Assembly: GCA_964557715.1 (NCBI GenBank)
Contig: CAZLAP010000018.1
Span: forward strand, 1-9,032
From: CAZLAP01 sp964557715
GTDB taxonomy: Bacteria; Patescibacteriota; Minisyncoccia; Minisyncoccales; RBG-13-42-11
DNA length: 9,032 nucleotides
Direction of reading: 5' to 3'
This document shows, piece after piece, positions 5,646 through 9,032 of the stretch (the stretch's first letter is position 1; every line of letters begins with the position of its first letter). A program made the translations under genes and the position numbers. The notes beneath the pieces are model-generated. The model was not told the origin of the DNA. It saw only the letters and a list, made by a program, of their open reading frames with translations, and did not search any database.

Positions 5646-5827
5646 AAAAACGCCCCCGACCGAGAGGGGTAAACGAGACGCACCGAAAAGCCCTGAATTG
5701 CCCCTGTTTGCGCAGGCAAGCCTTAAAACCTCGGCGCTAAACCAAAGGAAACAATAAGGGCTTGTGCTTCCTCGGAGGAAGCACAAAGGAAATCCGTCTT
5801 AAATTCCGGTTTAATGTAAAAAACGCC
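5646..5827. other. G+C-richer, hairpin-rich non-coding stretch; possible structured RNA
   Basis: The 306-bp gap between the toxin gene and the next gene (5628-5933) holds no convincing reading frame. Its first part is visibly richer in G+C than the surroundings and full of complementary segments. One is an 11-bp perfect hairpin 5762-5772/5776-5786 with loop CGG. Another is a long-range pairing AAGCCCT (5688-5694) with AGGGCTT (5757-5763), enclosing a small stem CCTG/CAGG. A third is CCCC/GGGG (5654-5657/5666-5669), which on the minus strand is followed by GCG and TTTTT, like a minus-strand terminator. The block is bracketed by a direct repeat AAAAACGCC (5646-5654 and 5819-5827). I could not match it to tmRNA, RNase P, SRP or 6S RNA. 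The transcribed strand is unknown. The remaining part (5828-5933) is A+T-rich and shows only weak promoter-like boxes. Confidence 0.4.
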
Positions 5828-5933
5828 AGAAGCATATAAATTAATTGACAAATTAACTTAAAAATGTGAAACTATAACGGATCGGTGAAACACCCCAAAA
5901 CAGTTCTTAAAAAATTAAAAAAGAAGAATAATT

Positions 5934-6227
5934 ATGACGTACAGCATAAAAAAATGTCTTTTTTGGATAATAGGAATTGCATTATACTCATTATTTTTTG
6001 CGGTGATTGGTTATTCCTTTGATTTTCGATATTGGTTAACAACACTCCCTACGGGCGAGTTGATTGCGTCATTAGTAATGATTTTCTTTTTCGTTTTCCT
6101 ATTACCAATAATGATTATTGCTGAAATTATCAAGTTTGAAAAAGAGTGTGATGAAAGTAGTAAAGAAGTAAAAAAGCTCCTAGAAGATTTAAAGAAAAAG
6201 AAAAAGAAAAGGAAGAACTTATGGTAG
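5934..6227 (+). CDS. small two-helix membrane protein, unknown function
   Basis: I do not recognise this 97-aa protein. Two hydrophobic segments are visible, about residues 8-28 (LFWIIGIALYSLFFAVIGYS) and about 42-66 (ending VFLLPIMIIAEII). A charged cytoplasmic-type tail follows (ECDESSKEVKKLLEDL then a lysine run), likely helical or coiled-coil. The two helices with a short loop suggest a hairpin in the inner membrane with both ends on the same side. An AGAAG run 9 nt before the ATG is a possible weak ribosome binding site. A TTGACA at 5845 and TATAAC at 5873 lie upstream but are 22 bp apart, too far for a normal promoter. A strong terminator follows the stop. The location behind a toxin-antitoxin operon suggests accessory DNA. 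Confidence 0.65.
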   Translation: MTYSIKKCLFWIIGIALYSLFFAVIGYSFDFRYWLTTLPTGELIASLVMIFFFVFLLPIMIIAEIIKFEKECDESSKEVKKLLEDLKKKKKKRKNLW

Positions 6228-6233
6228 CGTAGT

Positions 6234-6255
6234 GTTCATTAAAAGTTCATTAAAA
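6234..6255 (+). repeat. tandem 11-bp repeat GTTCATTAAAA x2
   Basis: Two adjacent identical copies (6234-6244 and 6245-6255) lie between the stop of the 97-aa protein gene and the terminator stem. It is probably a replication-slippage duplication; no function is evident. Confidence 0.6.
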
Positions 6256-6286
6256 AAAGCTTTCAACAACCGTTGAAAGCTTTTTT
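6253..6286. terminator. bidirectional intrinsic terminator
   Basis: A perfect 15-bp stem (6253-6267 with 6272-6286) surrounds an AACC loop. It contains AAAAAAGC on the left and GCTTTTTT on the right, so a U tract ends the transcript in both directions. It lies between two convergent genes, 25 bp after the plus-strand stop and 19 bp beyond the minus-strand stop, and serves both. Confidence 0.93.
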
Positions 6287-6305
6287 GTTTATTGCATGCA
6301 AAATT

Positions 6306-6932
6306 TTATACAGTTATAGGAATTGCAGATGCGAGACCTAAGCGTCCGCTTGAAACATAGTCCGAGCAATAGCCTATGCTCAAACCTTCCTGATCGTCAA
6401 AAAAACCAACCCTGACATGATTATCAAACCATACCGGGGAAGATGTCCTCGCGAATTTTTCTTTGAACAAAAATTCCCCTGTATGAATAAAATAAGTAAT
6501 AACGGTATAAATCAATAATCGCGCACTTGGCATTTTTTGGTTTTTGCCAAGAAGAGCTTTTTGCTTATGAAATGTTCTAAAAGTTGAATTCGGCAGAATG
6601 TCCTTGCGGACAAACCACCAATTCCAATCAGTTTCCCCGTTTGCCCAAGCAAAAGTTTCTTTTTTGTACCAATGCTGTTTCGCGATAATATTTTTGCGAA
6701 ATCTAAGCGAAAGCATATCGCGAAGAGCAAAGATTGAAATTCCTGGCGGCATTGCAACCAAAATATAATTATTTTTTGCTTGTTCAAGCAATTCCTCTGC
6801 GAATGAAATATTTGAAAGAGCAATCGTTTGTTCCAAATTTGGAACAATTTGCCAATATTTCTTTGTTTCCTCTGAGCCAATAAAAGAATATCCCATAACT
6901 TCTTTAGCCTCTCTTGAACTAACCAATCTCAT
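6306..6932 (-). CDS. hypothetical protein, resembling a Patescibacteria-enriched family of unknown function
   Basis: This 208-aa soluble protein has no signal peptide, long membrane segment or recognised catalytic motif. It is rich in aromatic residues (GETDWNWWFVRKDILPNS) and has a conserved-looking middle (KQKALLGKNQKMPSARLLIY, then YFIHTGEFLF) and a C-terminal part ARTSSPVW...VRVGFFD...GLSIGY...GRLGLASAIP. From memory, Patescibacteria genomes carry many hypothetical proteins with this arrangement (W-x-x-x-RK, SAR, TGE-x-LF, VRT, VGxFD, LGLASA), often in several copies; I cannot confirm it here. The C-terminal Gly/Trp/Asp-rich part loosely resembles a lectin-like fold. Expression signals are unusually good: AAGGAGGT 5 bp before the ATG and a near-consensus promoter upstream. 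It is transcribed toward the 97-aa gene, with a shared terminator. Confidence 0.75.
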   Translation of the reverse strand: MRLVSSREAKEVMGYSFIGSEETKKYWQIVPNLEQTIALSNISFAEELLEQAKNNYILVAMPPGISIFALRDMLSLRFRKNIIAKQHWYKKETFAWANGETDWNWWFVRKDILPNSTFRTFHKQKALLGKNQKMPSARLLIYTVITYFIHTGEFLFKEKFARTSSPVWFDNHVRVGFFDDQEGLSIGYCSDYVSSGRLGLASAIPITV

Positions 6933-6937
6933 ACCGT

Positions 6938-6945
6938 ACCTCCTT
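6938..6945 (-). promoter_or_regulatory. consensus Shine-Dalgarno AAGGAGGT of the 208-aa protein gene
   Basis: Read on the minus strand, AAGGAGGT is followed by 5 nt (ACGGT) and ATG. It fixes the start at 6932. No other gene in the window has a comparable ribosome binding site. Confidence 0.88.
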
Positions 6946-6978
6946 TTTGTTATTAAACAAATTGAAAGAGCTTGCCTG

Positions 6979-7008
6979 ATTATACGATAAATAATTTAAA
7001 AAAGTCAA
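6979..7008 (-). promoter_or_regulatory. minus-strand promoter of the 208-aa protein gene
   Basis: On the minus strand the -35 box is TTGACT (7008-7003) and the -10 box is TATAAT (6984-6979), separated by 18 bp, leaving a leader of about 40 nt that contains the Shine-Dalgarno. It is divergent to the promoter of the PspC operon. Confidence 0.82.
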
Positions 7009-7014
7009 TGTTGT

Positions 7015-7026
7015 TTTGCAAGCAAA
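7015..7026. promoter_or_regulatory. palindrome TTTGC-AA-GCAAA between divergent promoters
   Basis: A perfect 5-bp inverted repeat with 2-bp spacer overlaps the expected -35 area of the PspC operon promoter and lies just upstream of the minus-strand -35 box. It is a candidate operator for coordinating the two directions, but short enough to occur by chance. Confidence 0.3.
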
Positions 7027-7042
7027 TTAATTTTGTTATAAT
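7015..7042 (+). promoter_or_regulatory. promoter of the PspC-DUF192-CAP operon
   Basis: A perfect -10 box TATAAT (7037-7042) has weak -35 candidates at 7015-7020 (TTTGCA, 16-bp spacing) or 7016-7021. Transcription would start near 7049, giving a leader of only about 14 nt before the ATG at 7063 and no Shine-Dalgarno. Confidence 0.6.
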
Positions 7043-7062
7043 ATGAAGCAAATGGCGATTAT

Positions 7063-7275
7063 ATGAAAAAACTTTACAAAAGCAAAAACAATAAAATATT
7101 TGCCGGTATTTTCGGAGGCTTAGGAGAATATTTAGAGATTGATCCGGTAGTCCTAAGACTAATTGCTGTTTTTCTTTGTTTTATGTCCGGTTTTTTACCT
7201 TTTATTTTAGGTTATATAATTGCTTGTTTTATTGTTCCGACAAACAATCAAAATAAAGCAATTTTGCAAAAATGA
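7063..7275 (+). CDS. PspC-domain membrane protein
   Basis: This 70-aa protein consists of a single PspC domain. The N-terminal KKLYKSKNNKIFAGIFGGLG then EYLEIDPVVLRLI is the family hallmark (amphipathic region followed by GGLAEYxxIDPxxxRL in relatives). A strongly hydrophobic helical stretch of about residues 35-60 ends in FIVPTN. In proteobacteria PspC senses envelope stress with PspB; small stand-alone PspC proteins in other bacteria are poorly defined. It opens an apparent envelope operon: its TGA stop overlaps the ATG of the DUF192 gene (ATGA). It is the only gene here ending in TGA. Confidence 0.92.
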   Translation: MKKLYKSKNNKIFAGIFGGLGEYLEIDPVVLRLIAVFLCFMSGFLPFILGYIIACFIVPTNNQNKAILQK

Positions 7276-7727
7276 AAAGTAAAATGATAATAGCAATTGT
7301 ATTTATTTTTTTAGTTGTTGCAGCCGGATTAATATTCTATTGCATCAAAAAAGAGCCCAAAGAGGGGCGAATTTGTTTAAAAGAGCGCTGTTTTTCGGTT
7401 GAAATGGCTTCCAGTATCAAAGACCGAGCAAGGGGATTAATGTTCAGAGAAAGCCTGGAAAAAAACAAAGGTATGCTTTTTCTTTTTAGAAAACAAGGCG
7501 AGTACTCTTTTTGGATGAAGAATGTTTTAATTCCTTTGGATATAATCTGGTTAAACGAAAATAAAGAAGTGGTTCACATAGCTGAAAACTGCCAGCCCTG
7601 TCCGGAACTTCCATGCCAAAGCATAAAGCCGGACAAGAAAGCCAAATACGTTTTAGAAATAAACGGGGGTTTGGTTTCAAAAATAGGCATAAAAACAGGG
7701 GATACGGCTGAATTGCAATATGAGTAA
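7272..7727 (+). CDS. DUF192 family protein, membrane-anchored
   Basis: This 151-aa protein has an N-terminal hydrophobic segment (about 5-23) acting as anchor or signal. Cys24 follows, but the preceding residues (IFY) do not make a good lipobox. The rest is a DUF192 domain (PF02643): RARGLMFRESL (52-62), GMLFLF (67-72), FWMKN (80-84), IPLDIIWL (87-94), the CQPCPELPC cluster (C107, C110, C115) and YVLEINGG with GIKTGD near the end. DUF192 proteins are small exported beta-rich domains of unknown biochemical role. The domain should be outside the membrane. Coupling is tight: a 4-bp overlap with the PspC gene upstream and 8 bp with the CAP gene downstream. Confidence 0.93.
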   Translation: MKSKMIIAIVFIFLVVAAGLIFYCIKKEPKEGRICLKERCFSVEMASSIKDRARGLMFRESLEKNKGMLFLFRKQGEYSFWMKNVLIPLDIIWLNENKEVVHIAENCQPCPELPCQSIKPDKKAKYVLEINGGLVSKIGIKTGDTAELQYE

Positions 7728-8571
7728 ATTAAAAGCATTTATAATATTTTTAATAATTATTGGAATAAGCGCTTTTTTTGTTTTTGGCCAGATTTCAAAA
7801 TCTCTGCCCGAGGCTGATTTATCTCTAATTGAAGCTCAAATTGAAGAAATAAAAAAAGAAATTTCAGTGCCGCCCCCTCTAAAGGCGCAAATAGAAGCAT
7901 TAGATTCTTTTTTAACCCAGCAAGGAGTAGTTCAATGGACCAATATTCAAAGAAGCGAATACGGCTTGCAGCCTTTAAGGGAAAGCCAGGAATTAAACGC
8001 TTCAGCTCAAGCCAAACTCAAAGATATGTTTGAAAACGGGTATTTTGACCACGATTCTCCTTCCGGCATTGAATTGAAAGATTTGGCGAAAATCTCAGGC
8101 TATGAATTCATAAATATCGGTGAAAATTTAGCTCTGGGCAATTTTAAAAACGACCAGCTTCTTGTCCAGTCCTGGATGGACAGTCCCGGGCATAGAGCCA
8201 ATATTTTGGACAGCAGCTACCAGGAAATAGGAGTGGCAGTGGGCAGAGGAACCTTTGAAGGAAAAACAACCTGGATGGCTGTCCAGCATTTTGCTCTGCC
8301 TTTGTCAGTCTGCCCCCAGCCGAATAAAAGCATTAGGGAAAGAATTGAAAAAAATGAAGCTGAGTCCAATGAACTTTTATTGGCTTTGGAAAAACTGAAA
8401 AATGAAATGGAATCTGAAAAACGGAAAAGAGATTCTCTTTATGCGCAAAAAATAGAAGAATATAACCAGCTTGTTTTTGAATACAATGCCCTTATTGAAG
8501 AAACAAGAATTTTAATTTATCAATATAATAACGAAATAAAATTGTTCAACGACTGCTTAAGCGAAATATAA
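7720..8571 (+). CDS. CAP/SCP-domain extracellular protein with C-terminal coiled coil
   Basis: This 283-aa protein has an N-terminal membrane anchor or signal (about 6-23), a charged, proline-containing linker, then a CAP domain at about 65-195, like bacterial YkwD proteins. The cavity residues are visible: H111 (YFDHDSP), E135 in GENLALG, H158 in SPGHRANIL, and E169 in YQEIGVAVGRG. From about 207 to 272 there is a long heptad-like helix (RIEKNEAESNELLLALEKL onward), predicted coiled coil, which most YkwD proteins lack. Single cysteines C198 and C279 bracket the coiled coil and could form a disulfide. CAP domains bind sterols, lipids or peptides in eukaryotes; the bacterial role is unsettled. 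The start overlaps the DUF192 gene by 8 bp. Confidence 0.92.
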   Translation: MSKLKAFIIFLIIIGISAFFVFGQISKSLPEADLSLIEAQIEEIKKEISVPPPLKAQIEALDSFLTQQGVVQWTNIQRSEYGLQPLRESQELNASAQAKLKDMFENGYFDHDSPSGIELKDLAKISGYEFINIGENLALGNFKNDQLLVQSWMDSPGHRANILDSSYQEIGVAVGRGTFEGKTTWMAVQHFALPLSVCPQPNKSIRERIEKNEAESNELLLALEKLKNEMESEKRKRDSLYAQKIEEYNQLVFEYNALIEETRILIYQYNNEIKLFNDCLSEI

Positions 8572-8577
8572 AACGCT

Positions 8578-9032
8578 ATGCCGTTAAAACAAGAAAGAAA
8601 TAAAAAAAATAAAGAAAAACAGCCTCTTATTCTTTTTGCTATCCCATCTTTTAACGAAGCTGAAAATATAGGATTGCTTACTCGCGTAATTGACCTTGGC
8701 CTTTCGCGTTATTTCAAAAATGCCGAAGCCGCGATTGTCAATACGGATAATGATTCTTCCGACAGTACAAAACAGGTTTTTCTCCAAACGCCGACCAAGC
8801 ATAAAAAAATCTATTTAACTTCGCGCGGCAAGCCGCTGCGCTTACGCGGCAAAGGTTATCATATGCGCTTAGCTTTGGAGTTGGCAAAGAAAATGAATGC
8901 CGACGCAATAGGCTTTATTGACGGCGATGTGTCCAGCGCAAGACCGGAATGGGTACGAGACCTGATTACGCCTTTGTTTCAAGGCTATGACACAGTGCTG
9001 CCAGCTTATTTGAGAAACGAATACGACGGCTC
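8578..9032 (+). CDS. GT-A fold glycosyltransferase, N-terminal part (3' end outside the window)
   Basis: The first 151 codons are visible, starting at ATG 8578, 6 bp after the CAP gene stop; the frame is open to the window edge. After a lysine-rich start it shows a GT-A nucleotide-sugar fold: FAIPSFNEAENIG (20-32), IVNTDNDSSDST (53-64), GKG (91-93), the DXD-type metal site DGD (115-117) in GFIDGDVSSARPEWVRDLI, and GYDTVLPAYLRNEYDG (136-151). The SxxPEW and P-x-x-R-x-x-YDG pattern recalls the glucosyl-3-phosphoglycerate / mannosylglycerate synthase group (GT81/GT78) more than ordinary GT2 enzymes, so a compatible solute or glycolipid product is possible. Arginine codons are mainly CGN here, against AGA/AGG in most genes upstream. 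Confidence 0.85.
   Translation, partial: MPLKQERNKKNKEKQPLILFAIPSFNEAENIGLLTRVIDLGLSRYFKNAEAAIVNTDNDSSDSTKQVFLQTPTKHKKIYLTSRGKPLRLRGKGYHMRLALELAKKMNADAIGFIDGDVSSARPEWVRDLITPLFQGYDTVLPAYLRNEYDG

Noticed and set aside
5640..5830. tmRNA, RNase P RNA, 6S RNA, SRP RNA, group I/II intron or a tRNA in the structured block
   Set aside because: The hallmark conserved segments of these RNAs were looked for on both strands and not seen.
5845..5878. TTGACA and TATAAC as a promoter for the 97-aa membrane protein
   Set aside because: The spacer is 22 bp, too long for a standard promoter; TTAATT-N4-AATTAA around the -35 may be chance in A+T-rich DNA.
6306..6500. Diversity-generating retroelement variable region at the C-terminus of the 208-aa protein
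   Set aside because: No template repeat copy and no reverse transcriptase gene are in the window, so it is kept only as something to test.
1..9032. Alternative genetic code with TGA read as glycine (SR1/Gracilibacteria)
   Set aside because: Full-length genes contain no in-frame TGA, and the PspC gene ends in TGA overlapping the next ATG.
1..9032. CRISPR array, transposase or integrase
   Set aside because: No regularly spaced repeats and no transposase or recombinase motif are visible on either strand.

Overview
This window is A+T-rich, densely packed bacterial DNA, and the most likely source is an uncultivated anaerobe of the Patescibacteria (CPR) type, such as Parcubacteria. Four things point that way. 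There is a small ferredoxin:thioredoxin reductase-type protein and several Fe-S proteins. There is a PspC / DUF192 / CAP envelope cluster of a kind common in those genomes. A 208-aa minus-strand protein resembles a family I recall as abundant there. Shine-Dalgarno sequences are almost absent. The assignment is an inference from gene content. The genetic code is ordinary: all full-length genes are free of in-frame TGA, one gene (PspC) ends in TGA, and the rest end in TAA or TAG.

Region 1 (1-4817, all plus strand) is a tight, operon-like run about metals, Fe-S clusters and redox. In order it holds the C-terminal part of an ABC-type ATPase; a HypB-like SIMIBI GTPase with extra cysteine pairs and a C-terminal four-cysteine Fe-S domain; a 70-aa unknown protein; two 2x[4Fe-4S] ferredoxins, the second with a Gly/Arg-rich tail; a family 4 uracil-DNA glycosylase in which one Fe-S cysteine is replaced by Asp; an ATPase plus permease pair of the zinc/manganese ABC-3 family without a binding protein in view; and an FTR-like catalytic subunit. 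The first five genes look like a metallocentre assembly or delivery module whose client is outside the window. This is the part most likely to be an undescribed system.

Region 2 (4818-5933) is accessory. It has an inverted repeat, a possible minus-strand gene remnant, then a complete Phd/YefM-RelE/ParE toxin-antitoxin operon. That operon has a near-consensus promoter whose -10 box lies between two TGTAC(A/G) elements 12 bp apart, the known geometry of YefM-YoeB operators. Behind the toxin gene is a G+C-richer, hairpin-rich stretch of about 180 bp without a gene, possibly a structured RNA.

Region 3 (5934-7062) has a small two-helix membrane protein on the plus strand, a strong bidirectional terminator, and a convergent minus-strand gene for a 208-aa protein of unknown function. 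That gene carries the only perfect Shine-Dalgarno in the window and a clear promoter.

Region 4 (7063-9032, plus strand) starts at a divergent promoter region. It encodes a PspC-domain protein, a membrane-anchored DUF192 protein, a membrane-anchored CAP/SCP protein with a C-terminal coiled coil (the first three genes overlap by a few bases), and the start of a GT-A glycosyltransferase that runs off the window and resembles the glucosyl/mannosyl-glycerate synthase group. This looks like an envelope-related operon.
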